A stretch of DNA of 49,684 bases from an uncultured Bacilli bacterium (GCA_934119965.1 CAKOTA010000008.1:1-49684); one strand, 5' to 3'; positions 33,589 through 41,288 are shown, numbered from the stretch's first letter. Numbers and translations are program-made. The notes: generated from the letters alone by a model not told the origin.

Positions 33589-34188
33589 ATGAAAGTTAAG
33601 GTTGTTTTGGCATTGTTTTTAATAGTTGTTTTAATATTTCTTATTTATACATTTAATATTAAAAATGATATATTTTATTTTAATGTGATGGATAAAAAAT
33701 ATGACTATGATACCTATAATGTTTTATTAAATGAAAATTTAGATAATGTTCAAAAATATATAAGTTATGAACAGGACGATTATAGGGTAACAGATTTAAT
33801 AAGAGATATTAATGATAATATTATTGTTAATAATCGAAAAATTCAAAATATTTTAATTAAAGCTGATATTATTACACTAATGATTGGTAATAATGAACTT
33901 AATTATAAAATTAAAAATATTGATATGACAGAATTATTTGAGTATAGTAACTCTTTATTGGAAGATTTAGATGATTTATTTAAATTGGTTAGAAAGTATT
34001 CTAAAGAAAAAATATTTTTTATAGGATTTTATAATTCAAATGAATATTATGAAGAATTATATAGATATTTAAATTTAAGAATTAAAGATATGTGTGATAG
34101 TTATAATATAGTTTATATAGATAGATTAATGGATTTCAGTTCTGAGGAAAATGTAAATATATATAAAAAAATAATTAAAAAGTATTGA
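33589..34188 (+). CDS. Membrane-anchored SGNH-hydrolase-like protein (degenerate)
   Basis: 199 residues: a signal anchor (about 4-24), then an SGNH-like alpha/beta domain. Block III is suggested by ITLMIGNNELNYKI, and the next strand by KIFFIGFYNSN. The block I GDS serine is not visible, and the terminal region DFSSEENVNIYKKI aligns in place with the usual DxxH block without the His. It may therefore be a non-catalytic relative or a mis-assigned fold. AGGTGAG precedes the ATG. It lies between murA and rpmE. Confidence 0.5.
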   Translation: MKVKVVLALFLIVVLIFLIYTFNIKNDIFYFNVMDKKYDYDTYNVLLNENLDNVQKYISYEQDDYRVTDLIRDINDNIIVNNRKIQNILIKADIITLMIGNNELNYKIKNIDMTELFEYSNSLLEDLDDLFKLVRKYSKEKIFFIGFYNSNEYYEELYRYLNLRIKDMCDSYNIVYIDRLMDFSSEENVNIYKKIIKKY

Positions 34189-34212
34189 TTTCATTGCTTT
34201 TTATGTTATAAT
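34185..34212 (+). promoter_or_regulatory. Promoter of rpmE
   Basis: TTGATT (34185-34190), 16 bp, TATAAT (34207-34212) with an extended TGT, giving a start near 34219. Confidence 0.65.
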
Positions 34213-34231
34213 ATAAGAGCATTAAATTTCT

Positions 34232-34249
34232 ATGACTAATGTTAGTCAT
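34232..34249 (+). promoter_or_regulatory. Hairpin in the rpmE leader, possible L31 autoregulatory element
   Basis: ATGACTAA (34232-34239) pairs with TTAGTCAT (34242-34249), just before the Shine-Dalgarno GAAGGAG. Ribosomal-protein leaders in Firmicutes often carry such structures; match to a known L31 leader is not checked. Confidence 0.4.
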
Positions 34250-34268
34250 GGCGGAAGGAGATAGTAAT

Positions 34269-34484
34269 ATGAAAAAAAATATTCATCCAGAATATGTAGA
34301 AACAAAAGTAACTTGTGCTTGTGGTAATACATTTACAGTTAGATCTAACAAAGCTGAATTACACTTAGAAACTTGTAATAAATGTCATCCATTCTATACA
34401 GGTGTTCAAGGTGCAGTTGCTAAAACAGGTCGTGTTGAAAAATTCAATCGTAAATATGGATTTAATACTGAAAAAGAAGCTTAA
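34269..34484 (+). CDS. rpmE: 50S ribosomal protein L31 (zinc-binding type)
   Basis: 71 residues, starting KKNIHPEYVE, with the zinc ligands in TCACGNTF and TCNKCHPFYTG, so this is the Cys-containing form used when zinc is sufficient. GAAGGAGA lies 8 bp before ATG 34269; the longer frame from 34239 runs through the leader hairpin. It ends in a bidirectional terminator. Confidence 0.96.
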   Translation: MKKNIHPEYVETKVTCACGNTFTVRSNKAELHLETCNKCHPFYTGVQGAVAKTGRVEKFNRKYGFNTEKEA

Positions 34485-34497
34485 TTGCTTCTTTTTT
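34474..34497. terminator. Bidirectional terminator between rpmE and the flippase gene
   Basis: AAGAAGC (34474-34480) pairs with GCTTCTT (34487-34493) around TTAATT; T runs flank it on both strands. Confidence 0.75.
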
Positions 34498-34501
34498 ATG
34501 G

Positions 34502-36043
34502 TTATGCTCTAATTATTTTTTTAATTATTTTATTTAATAAATCTTTTATCTTGTTGTAGAAATACTTAAACTCTTCTGTTTTATGAAATAATAAAATTAT
34601 AATTAAATTGTATAATATAAATGTAATACCTGCTAAAATAATCCACATAATTATATTTTTTGCAACTATGTAATTTGTTATTAATCTAATTAATATACAG
34701 GATACAACAAATATTAATAAATAATAAATGTATCTAATGTAATATTTTTTAGGACTATCTTTAAATCCATATTTATAAACAACATAAGGATCTAGCCAAG
34801 CTGTAGTAAAAATTCTACTTAGAATGGTACCAATTACTACTCCAGCAACACCTAATGGTTTAACTAATATTATAGAAATTATTATATTTAGAATTACCAT
34901 TACAATAGGTCTAAATTTAGCAATATAGAATAAGCCATATGCTGTTCTAAAAGAATTTGTTACTGATTGCATACCAGCTGTGTAAAAGTTTAGTGCTAAA
35001 AGAGCAGATATCCAATTTGATAACATATAATCACTACCAATCCATAGATAAATAAATGGATTAATTAGGATAAATAAACATAGAGCACATAGAGAAAAAA
35101 TATAAAAATTAAAGAAATTTAGTTTTTCATATATATTTTTGCTTCTTTCATTGTTTGTTGCTACTAAGTTACCGATACTTGATGTAATTGCATTAAATAT
35201 TTGAGAAACTACATTATTTAATGAATTAATAATTAATAAGTAATTAGAATATAATCCAACGGTAATTAAACCTATAAATTTAGAAATAATAATATTATCA
35301 GTTCCGTTAGCAATTACATTACCAATCTTATAAATAAATAATGATTTAATATTTTTATTTATTTCTGCTAATTCCTTTTTATCAACATTTTTTACATCTT
35401 TATCTTTTAAATATGGATACATTTTATCAGCTGTTTTAGAATACCAAATGTTTTGAATTAAGACGAATACAATACTACATCCTAAATATAAAACAAAATC
35501 TTTAGTTAAAACTAATATAATTACTCTAACAACATTTAATAAAAGTGAGCAAGTAAAAGTTATTTTAGAAACTATATATCCTTTTTGATCGGATTCAATT
35601 AAAAATCTTTTATATACAAATAAATAACTTAGTGCTGAATGTGTAGCAAACATCATATAAATTAAATATATATGAGGTATGTCAGGCATATTTTTAATAA
35701 TTAAAGGCAAAAATGGAGTTATTGATAATCCAATAATTAGAACAACTAAGCCTATAATATTATATACTTTAGAATAATATTTCATTAATGATTTTATTTT
35801 TTCAGTATCTTTTTTAGCTAAAGGTTTATATAAACTATATGGAATGGCAATTCCGATTCCTAAATCTGCTAAAGATAAAAGTGTAATAATATTTGAAAAC
35901 AATCCATTAATTCCTAGATATTCACTACCTAATATTTTAATAAAGATTGTTTTAACAGCAAAATCCATTAATACAGTTAATACTTGATTTACAATCGATG
36001 TTGTCGAATTGATTATTGAATTTTTTGTTCTAGATCTTTCCAT
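34502..36043 (-). CDS. Oligosaccharide/lipid flippase, PST family (MATE-like)
   Basis: The 513-residue polytopic membrane protein has about 12-14 hydrophobic helices. The N terminus (SIVNQVLTVLMDFAVKTIFIK, then LGSEYLGINGLFSNI) is typical of polysaccharide-synthesis transporters that move lipid-linked sugars across the membrane. The substrate is unknown. On the minus strand, AGGTGATTAA precedes the ATG. It stands alone, divergent from the femX-like gene. It may serve wall or surface polymer export alongside the TagO homologue at 42.8 kb. Confidence 0.85.
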   Translation of the reverse strand: MERSRTKNSIINSTTSIVNQVLTVLMDFAVKTIFIKILGSEYLGINGLFSNIITLLSLADLGIGIAIPYSLYKPLAKKDTEKIKSLMKYYSKVYNIIGLVVLIIGLSITPFLPLIIKNMPDIPHIYLIYMMFATHSALSYLFVYKRFLIESDQKGYIVSKITFTCSLLLNVVRVIILVLTKDFVLYLGCSIVFVLIQNIWYSKTADKMYPYLKDKDVKNVDKKELAEINKNIKSLFIYKIGNVIANGTDNIIISKFIGLITVGLYSNYLLIINSLNNVVSQIFNAITSSIGNLVATNNERSKNIYEKLNFFNFYIFSLCALCLFILINPFIYLWIGSDYMLSNWISALLALNFYTAGMQSVTNSFRTAYGLFYIAKFRPIVMVILNIIISIILVKPLGVAGVVIGTILSRIFTTAWLDPYVVYKYGFKDSPKKYYIRYIYYLLIFVVSCILIRLITNYIVAKNIIMWIILAGITFILYNLIIILLFHKTEEFKYFYNKIKDLLNKIIKKIIRA

Positions 36044-36113
36044 TTAATCACCTGTCTAATAGACATTATACATTAATTTTGAATAAAAATAAATGACTTA
36101 AGGTAAAATATAT

Positions 36114-36119
36114 AGTATA
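36114..36119 (+). promoter_or_regulatory. -10 element upstream of the femX-like gene
   Basis: TATAAT lies 17 bp before the ATG in the divergent 93 bp spacer; no clear -35. Confidence 0.35.
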
Positions 36120-36136
36120 ATTATGGTGGTGATAAT

Positions 36137-37372
36137 ATGCTAGAACAATTAAGTATTGAAGAATTTAATGAGTTTTCGAAGAATCACGAACAAGGTATAT
36201 TTTTTCAAAGTTCTTATTGGGGTGATTTGAAGAAGATGACTGGTTGGGTTCCTCATATTGTAGGAATAAAAGAAGGCTATAATATAAAAGGAGCAACTTT
36301 ATTATTAGCTAAAAAAATACCTGTATTTAATAAGTATATATTTTATGCACCAAGAGGTTACTTATTAAATTACAAAGATGAAAAATTTTTAGCTGATTTT
36401 ACAAATAAAATTGTTAAATATGTTAAAAAAAATCATGGAATTTTTGTTAAAATAAATCCAAATGTTGAATATCAAAAAAGAGATATTGATGGAAATATAG
36501 TAGAAGGATTTAATAATCAAAAAATAGTTGATGCTTTAATCAAACTAGGATATAAACATAATGGTTTTACTATTACATATGGTACAGATTTAGAACCTCG
36601 TTGGTGGTCCGTTTTGGATTTAAAAAATAAAACGGAAGAAGATATTCTAAAAAATATGCGAGGTACAACAAGATGGGGAATAAATAATTCCTATAAGCAC
36701 GGTTTGAAATTAGTTGAAATTGATGAAAGTAGAATAGATGAATTTAAAAAATTAATGGAACATACTAGTGAAAGAAGAGGATTTATAGATAGACCTATTT
36801 CTTATTATAAAAAAATGTATGAATCTTTTAGTAAGAATGACAACATTAAGATATTGTTAGTTGAATTAAATTTAGAAGAAAATCTAAAAAGTTTAAATGA
36901 ACAATTAGTTAATACCGTAGACAAATTAAATAAAACAAAAAAAGAAAGCGCTATTAAGGAATATGAAAGTCAAGTAACTGCTATTAAGAAAAAGATAGAA
37001 GAAGATAAAGAGCTAATAAAAAATTATGGTAATAATATTGTAGTTGCTGGTGGATTATTTATGTTGTTTGGTAGACAAGTTGTTTCTTTATTTGGAGCAT
37101 CTTATCGTGAATTTATGAAATTTAATGGTCAATATTTTTTAAATTATGAAATGATTAAATATGCTTTAAATAATGGTTATGAAAAATTTAATTTTTTTGG
37201 AATAACTGGTGAATTTAATGAAGATTCAGATATGTATGGATTGTTTAATTTTAAAAGGGGCTTTGGAGCAGAAGTTGTTGAATTAATTGGTGAATTCAAT
37301 TTAGTTACCGATAAATTCTTTAATGTCATTTATAAAATTATGTATAAAGTGTATAGGAAAACAAAGAGGTGA
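36137..37372 (+). CDS. FemXAB-family peptidoglycan interpeptide-bridge aminoacyltransferase
   Basis: The 411-residue protein has the twin GNAT-like domains of FemX/FemA. Recognisable stretches are FFQSSYWGDLKKMTGWVPH at the front and RGTTRWGINNS in the first half. A coiled-coil arm follows (about 250-305, rich in Leu, Lys and Glu). The sugar-pentapeptide pocket end is FNFFGITGEFNEDSDMYGLFNFKRGFG. It would add amino acids to lipid II using aminoacyl-tRNA. Two closely placed upstream motifs give GGTGAT. It ends 4 bp before rpiB. Confidence 0.9.
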   Translation: MLEQLSIEEFNEFSKNHEQGIFFQSSYWGDLKKMTGWVPHIVGIKEGYNIKGATLLLAKKIPVFNKYIFYAPRGYLLNYKDEKFLADFTNKIVKYVKKNHGIFVKINPNVEYQKRDIDGNIVEGFNNQKIVDALIKLGYKHNGFTITYGTDLEPRWWSVLDLKNKTEEDILKNMRGTTRWGINNSYKHGLKLVEIDESRIDEFKKLMEHTSERRGFIDRPISYYKKMYESFSKNDNIKILLVELNLEENLKSLNEQLVNTVDKLNKTKKESAIKEYESQVTAIKKKIEEDKELIKNYGNNIVVAGGLFMLFGRQVVSLFGASYREFMKFNGQYFLNYEMIKYALNNGYEKFNFFGITGEFNEDSDMYGLFNFKRGFGAEVVELIGEFNLVTDKFFNVIYKIMYKVYRKTKR

Positions 37373-37376
37373 TTTT

Positions 37377-37811
37377 GTGATAGGAATAGCAAGTGATCAT
37401 GCAGGGTATGAAGTTAAACAAAAAATAATTGATTTTTTAGAAAAAAATAATTATAAAGTTATTGATTATGGAACAAATAGTACTGATTCAGTTGATTATC
37501 CTAATTATGCTTTTAAAATAGGCATTGATGTTGTTAATAAAAAAATAGAAAAAGGTATTTTAATTTGTAAAACAGGAATAGGGATGTCAATTGCTTGTAA
37601 TAAAGTAAAGGGAATTAGATGTTCTAAAGTTGATACTAAGGAAGAGGCATATTTAACTCGTTTTCATAATGACAGTAATGTTTTAGCTATATCTGCTATG
37701 AAGGAATTAAGTGAAATAGAGGAGATAATTAAGATATATTTAGAAACACCATTTTCCGATGAAGAAAAACATTTGAGAAGAATAAAGGAGATTAGTGACT
37801 ATGAATGTTAA
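37377..37811 (+). CDS. rpiB: Ribose-5-phosphate isomerase B
   Basis: The 144-residue sugar-phosphate isomerase of the pentose phosphate pathway. It has IGIASDHAGYEVKQ at the start, DYGTNSTDSVDYPNYA, the active-site Cys in ILICKTGIGMSIA, and the RFHNDSNVLAIS stretch. The normal ICGTG reads ICKTG here. The start is GTG 37377, just after AGAGGTGA; an in-frame TTG-type start at 37323 lies inside the previous gene. In B. subtilis rpiB (ywlF) lies close to mntP. Confidence 0.92.
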   Translation: MIGIASDHAGYEVKQKIIDFLEKNNYKVIDYGTNSTDSVDYPNYAFKIGIDVVNKKIEKGILICKTGIGMSIACNKVKGIRCSKVDTKEEAYLTRFHNDSNVLAISAMKELSEIEEIIKIYLETPFSDEEKHLRRIKEISDYEC

Positions 37812-37998
37812 GTTGATATTGTATATAGTTATATTACCTCTTTCTTTATTTGCTTTAGATTCTTTGAGCATTGAAAATAAATTTAAAAAAAATAGGATTT
37901 ATCAAGCCAGATTGTTAGTTCTTTTTTTAGCAATGTCTATGTCTTACTTAGTAGTTAATTTTTTGACTGATGTATTTTTAAATAGTAATTTTATATAA
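37801..37998 (+). CDS. ywzB: YwzB-like DUF1146 membrane protein
   Basis: 65 residues with two transmembrane helices and the family motif between them: ALDSLSIENKFKKNRIYQAR. The second helix ends with NFLTDVF. Function is unknown. In B. subtilis ywzB lies a little upstream of spoIID, as here. ATG 37801 fits AAGGAG at 37785-37790; an in-frame GTG at 37795 is too close to it. It overlaps rpiB by 11 bp. Confidence 0.83.
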   Translation: MNVKLILYIVILPLSLFALDSLSIENKFKKNRIYQARLLVLFLAMSMSYLVVNFLTDVFLNSNFI

Positions 37999-38030
37999 AA
38001 ATTCACTTATTAGTGAATTTTTTGTTTTTT
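37997..38030 (+). terminator. Terminator after ywzB
   Basis: AAAAATTCACT (37997-38007) pairs with AGTGAATTTTT (38012-38022) around TATT, followed by further T. Confidence 0.75.
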
Positions 38031-38173
38031 GTAGTTATTGATAATGGCATTGTTTAGTAGTAATTATATATTAGGAGAAATTTTTGTCGAAATTTGTGTG
38101 TTAAAAACTAGAAAAAAATAATTAAATTTATAGTAAAATATTAACCGATATATTTAATTGGTGTTAGTGCATT

Positions 38174-38189
38174 CCTTCTTCAAAGAAGG
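38174..38189 (+). promoter_or_regulatory. 5' UTR hairpin next to the Shine-Dalgarno of the small peptide, copy 2
   Basis: CCTTCT (38174-38179) pairs with AGAAGG (38184-38189) around TCAA. The 3' arm shares its GG with the Shine-Dalgarno AGGAGGTGG. Confidence 0.55.
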
Positions 38190-38199
38190 AGGTGGTATT

Positions 38200-38277
38200 A
38201 TGAAAGAAAGAGAAAAATCTTTATTTTTAATAATACTCCTATTATTTTTTATAATAATTACATTATTGTATAAATAA
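38200..38277 (+). CDS. 25-residue hydrophobic peptide, candidate type I toxin, copy 2
   Basis: ATG 38200 to TAA 38275-38277. The head MKEREKS is followed by LFLIILLLFFIIITLL and Tyr-Lys. It has the same length as copy 1 and 18/25 identical residues; changes are conservative. AGGAGGTGG makes a stronger ribosome-binding site than in copy 1. Predicted as one membrane-spanning helix with a positively charged start. Same caveats as copy 1: toxicity is inferred from architecture only. Confidence 0.65.
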   Translation: MKEREKSLFLIILLLFFIIITLLYK

Positions 38278-38388
38278 TAAAATATGCACTATCACAGGGG
38301 GATAGTGCAAACCAAACTTAATGGAATGTATCTAACTCTTTAGACAATTAGATATATCCTTTTTTATTGTATGAGTAATAACTCATCT
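38275..38388 (-). ncRNA. Predicted antisense RNA of the peptide gene, copy 2
   Basis: TTGAAA (38418-38423), 17 bp, TAATAT (38395-38400) on the minus strand predict a start near 38388. The end would be at the hairpin GCACTATC (38286-38293)/GATAGTGC (38301-38308), with ATATTTTATT behind it on the minus strand. About 110 nt, complementary to the 3' UTR of the peptide mRNA. Confidence 0.5.
38322..38365 (+). terminator. Terminator of the peptide mRNA, copy 2
   Basis: GGA-TGTATCTAA pairs with TTAGATATATCC around the 12-nt loop CTCTTTAGACAA, then six T; the same as copy 1 base for base. Confidence 0.8.
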
Positions 38389-38394
38389 ATATAC

Positions 38395-38423
38395 ATATTA
38401 GCATTTTAAAAATATTTTTTCAA
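38395..38423 (-). promoter_or_regulatory. Antisense promoter, copy 2
   Basis: TTGAAA / 17 bp / TAATAT on the minus strand, at the same offset as in copy 1. Confidence 0.55.
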
Positions 38424-38501
38424 GTTTTTTATATATATAATGAATCAGTAATTTGACAATTCATATTTTTAATATATAATAATCACCCAGTAGGTGATAG
38501 T

Positions 38502-39359
38502 ATGCAAATAATGAATATTAGTAATCATCAATTTAGAAAAATGAAAGAATATGTTCCTGATAATGGAATAGGTCATATGGAATGTAAACTTTATCTATTA
38601 AAAGATAAAGATAAGTGGAATAAAAATTATAAATTATTTAAAAAATTTAATAAAATAGAAGGTGAATACTTCAGTAGTAAATTATATACTATAAATGAAT
38701 TAATAAATAATAAAGATAAAATAGAAATTGAAGAGTTAGTTTATCCGGATAAACTAATTTCATTAGATAATGAAATAGTAGGTTATTCAATGGATTTTAT
38801 AAAAGATAATATAAACATTAATATGATGTTAAATTCTGATAAAATTGATTTTAAATTTAAAATAAAAATATTAAAAGAAATAGGATTATTATTAGAAAAA
38901 ATAAAAGACAATGGAATTATTACATTATCAGATATTCACGAAGGAAACTTCATTTATGACCTATCTAGAAAACAAGTTTGTGCAATTGATTTGGATAGTT
39001 GTAAGATAGGAAAAAATGAAGGATCTTTATCCAAGTATTTGACTTCTAATAATAATTTATGGAATTATCCACATAAATATCCATTAAATGCGGATGACAT
39101 TCATATTCCAAACACTAACACAACATATTTGAGTTATATATATATGATTTTAAATTTTATATCAGGTACTAATTATATAAGCGAATTATCAATCGATAGT
39201 TATTACAAATATTTAGAACGATTAAAACAAAATGGTTTTGATCAAGAATTACTTGATATATTTTCACTAATTTATGTTAATACAGATAATAAAAATCCAG
39301 TAGATTTACTAGATAGAATACAAGATAAAAAAATTAATTGTAAAGGATTACTAAGGTAA
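38502..39359 (+). CDS. Protein-kinase-like (PKL) fold protein, unknown substrate
   Basis: In this 285-residue protein the catalytic-loop equivalent is LSDIHEGNFIYD (about 145-156) and the metal-binding DFG equivalent is CAIDLDSCKIG (about 162-172). That matches the D-x-H-x-G-N...D pattern of atypical kinases such as the ABC1/aminoglycoside-kinase group. The N-lobe is short and a glycine loop is not obvious. AGGTGAT precedes the ATG. It sits between a toxin-like cassette and spoIID, where B. subtilis has ywmB and murAA. The substrate could be a protein, sugar or nucleotide. Confidence 0.65.
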   Translation: MQIMNISNHQFRKMKEYVPDNGIGHMECKLYLLKDKDKWNKNYKLFKKFNKIEGEYFSSKLYTINELINNKDKIEIEELVYPDKLISLDNEIVGYSMDFIKDNININMMLNSDKIDFKFKIKILKEIGLLLEKIKDNGIITLSDIHEGNFIYDLSRKQVCAIDLDSCKIGKNEGSLSKYLTSNNNLWNYPHKYPLNADDIHIPNTNTTYLSYIYMILNFISGTNYISELSIDSYYKYLERLKQNGFDQELLDIFSLIYVNTDNKNPVDLLDRIQDKKINCKGLLR

Positions 39360-39369
39360 TCCTTTTTTT
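39342..39369 (+). terminator. Terminator after the kinase-like gene
   Basis: AAAGGATTAC (39342-39351) pairs perfectly with GTAATCCTTT (39356-39365) around TAAG, then T. A TTGACA (39368-39373), 16 bp and TATATT follow at once, a possible promoter for spoIID. Confidence 0.75.
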
Positions 39370-39417
39370 GACAATTTTTTAATTTTTAATATATTAAAAT
39401 TTTTATGAGATGATAAT

Positions 39418-40305
39418 ATGAAAAAAATAATTTTATTAATTTTAACAATGTTATTAATTCCATATATGATTATAGTTTTTTTGACTAAAGATAATAATCA
39501 AATTGAAGTAAGAATAAAAAAAGAAAATAATGAAATAATAACTGTTGAATTAGAAGAATATATAATAGGTGTTTTGGCTGGAGAAATGCCTTCATCGTTT
39601 AATATTGAGGCTTTAAAAGCAGGTGCTGTAGCTTCTAGAAGTTATGTATTAAAAAAAATGCAAAATAATGACAAAGATTATGATGTTGTTGATACTGTGA
39701 TGAATCAAGTATATCTTGATGAATTAAAATTAAAAGAAAAATATGGTGAAAATTATAAAGAAAAAATACAAAGAATTGAACAAGCTGTTAAAATTACAAA
39801 AGGTGAATATTTAAGTTATAATGATGAAATAGTTGAAGCTTTATTTTTTTCGACAAGTACTGGAAAAACAGAAAATGTTGAAGAAGTTTTTAACGAATAT
39901 TTACCTTACTTAAGAAGCGTTGATTCATCATGGGATAGTGAGGTATCTCCGATATTTAGTGAAACGAATACTTTTTCACTAAATGAGTTTTATGAAAAAT
40001 TAGGACTTCCAATAAAAGAAAAATTAAATTATCAAATATTAGAAACAACAAGTACAGGTAGAATTAAAAAAATTAAAATTGATGATAGAGAATTTAGTGG
40101 TAGTGAGTTTGCTAAAAAATTAGGATTAAAATCAAATTATTTTGAAATAATGATATTTGATACCAATGTCTTAATTACAACAAAAGGATATGGTCATGGA
40201 GTAGGAATGAGTCAATATGGAGCAGAGGCAATGGCTGAGAAAGGATACAAATACGATGAAATTCTAAAATACTATTATCAAAATGTAGAAATTAAAAAAA
40301 TTTAG
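39418..40305 (+). CDS. spoIID: Stage II sporulation protein D (lytic transglycosylase)
   Basis: SpoIID cleaves septal peptidoglycan during engulfment, with SpoIIP and SpoIIM. The 295-residue protein has a signal anchor (about 4-21) and LAGEMPSSF with the catalytic Glu56. ALKAGAVASRSY, FFSTSTGKTENV and the terminal GYGHGVGMSQYGA follow. The length is slightly below the B. subtilis protein. The ATG follows GATGATAAT. The order spoIID-spoIIQ-spoIIID-mbl is as in B. subtilis. Confidence 0.95.
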   Translation: MKKIILLILTMLLIPYMIIVFLTKDNNQIEVRIKKENNEIITVELEEYIIGVLAGEMPSSFNIEALKAGAVASRSYVLKKMQNNDKDYDVVDTVMNQVYLDELKLKEKYGENYKEKIQRIEQAVKITKGEYLSYNDEIVEALFFSTSTGKTENVEEVFNEYLPYLRSVDSSWDSEVSPIFSETNTFSLNEFYEKLGLPIKEKLNYQILETTSTGRIKKIKIDDREFSGSEFAKKLGLKSNYFEIMIFDTNVLITTKGYGHGVGMSQYGAEAMAEKGYKYDEILKYYYQNVEIKKI

Positions 40306-40350
40306 TATATTATTTTTTTATTTGTTCACACTTTTAATAGAGGTGAAAAA

Positions 40351-40977
40351 ATGGAAAATAGAAGATTAAAAAAATCAGTTGTTTATTTATTATATGGATT
40401 AGGCTTTGTTTTATTAGTTAGTGTAGCATTTACAATCGAAAATGTATTTACTAAAAAAACACTGGATGATAAATTAACATATGTATCAAAGACAATATTC
40501 GATGAAGTTGTTCCTGTAGTTGCATCTGATTACAAAGTAATAAGACCCGTAAATAAAAGTGAAGTTCAAGTAGTTTATGGTTATTACGATTATAAAGCTG
40601 ATGAAGAAAATCAAAGAAGTTCAATACTTGTATATGATAAAACATATATGCAAAGTAGTGGTATAACTTATGGATATAATGAAGCATTTGATGTTGTATC
40701 TATATTAGATGGAAAAGTAATCACCGTAAAACAAGATGAATTACTTGGTAATATTGTTGAAGTAGAACATAATAATGGAATAATTAGTGTTTACCAAAGT
40801 TTAGACAAAGTAAATGTTAAAGTAAATGATACAATTAAACAAGGTACAATAATAGGTACAAGTGGTAAAAATAATTTAAATCAAAGTACTGAATATTGTT
40901 TGTATTTTGAAATGATAGTTAATGGTAACTTAGTAAATCCAAATGATTATTATGATAAATCAGTAAATGAAATATAG
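40351..40977 (+). CDS. spoIIQ: SpoIIQ-like protein, catalytically dead LytM domain
   Basis: The 208-residue forespore membrane protein has a transmembrane helix (about 10-29) and a LytM/M23 domain (about 90-200). SpoIIQ binds SpoIIIAH across the septum to form the mother cell-forespore channel. Every zinc position is changed here: Ser102 and Thr106 replace His and Asp of motif 1, and Cys183 and Tyr185 replace the HxH of motif 2. The His of the YxHL motif is Gln149. It therefore cannot be an M23 peptidase and is structural. GAGGTG precedes the ATG; synteny supports the name. Confidence 0.88.
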   Translation: MENRRLKKSVVYLLYGLGFVLLVSVAFTIENVFTKKTLDDKLTYVSKTIFDEVVPVVASDYKVIRPVNKSEVQVVYGYYDYKADEENQRSSILVYDKTYMQSSGITYGYNEAFDVVSILDGKVITVKQDELLGNIVEVEHNNGIISVYQSLDKVNVKVNDTIKQGTIIGTSGKNNLNQSTEYCLYFEMIVNGNLVNPNDYYDKSVNEI

Positions 40978-40997
40978 GATTAATAATCCTTTTTTTG
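40976..40997 (+). terminator. Terminator after spoIIQ
   Basis: AGGATT (40976-40981) pairs with AATCCT (40985-40990) around AAT, then seven T. It overlaps the stop. Confidence 0.65.
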
Positions 40998-41007
40998 TAT
41001 AAAATTG

Positions 41008-41032
41008 CTACTAAATCTATATAATTTAGTAG
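41008..41032 (+). promoter_or_regulatory. Perfect 9-bp palindrome at the spoIIID start region
   Basis: CTACTAAAT (41008-41016) and ATTTAGTAG (41024-41032) flank CTATATA. A TATAAT (41020-41025) is inside it and the Shine-Dalgarno AGGTGA starts in its right arm. It could be an operator or an RNA hairpin limiting ribosome access. Confidence 0.45.
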
Positions 41033-41040
41033 GTGATTTT

Positions 41041-41286
41041 GTGAATATTAGTGAAAGAGTTAAAGAAGAAGCTAATTATATTTTAAAAACTGGTTATACT
41101 ATAAGAGAAATAGCTAAGGAATTTAGTGTTTCTAAAAGTACCGTACATAAAGATTTAAATGAAAGATTACATAAAATAGATTTAAATTTATATAAAAAGG
41201 TAAAATTAATATTAGATTACCATACTAATATAAGACATATAAGGGGTGGTGAATCTACAAGAAAAAAATATTTGAAGGAGGAGTAA
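41041..41286 (+). CDS. spoIIID: Stage III sporulation protein D
   Basis: The 81-residue mother-cell DNA-binding regulator. It is closely alike to B. subtilis SpoIIID in EEANYILKTGYTIREIAKEF, VSKSTVHKDLNERL, ILDYHTNIRHIRGG and KKYLK. It shapes the sigma-E to sigma-K switch. The start is GTG 41041 behind AGGTGA; a longer frame from 41005 would run through the palindrome. It lies 2 bp before mbl, so the two are cotranscribed. Confidence 0.96.
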   Translation: MNISERVKEEANYILKTGYTIREIAKEFSVSKSTVHKDLNERLHKIDLNLYKKVKLILDYHTNIRHIRGGESTRKKYLKEE

Positions 41287-41288
41287 TA

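Larger units (their letters stand above)
38100..38427. repeat. Candidate type I toxin-antitoxin cassette, copy 2
   Basis: Second copy of the cassette at 30427-30757 with the same order of parts and no gap in the 5' UTR (offset 7673). The only strongly diverged non-coding part is the short segment between the two 3' hairpins (30636-30651 versus 38309-38322). It fills the 500 bp gap between ywzB and the kinase-like gene; the rest of that gap is AT-rich with a terminator. Confidence 0.8.
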
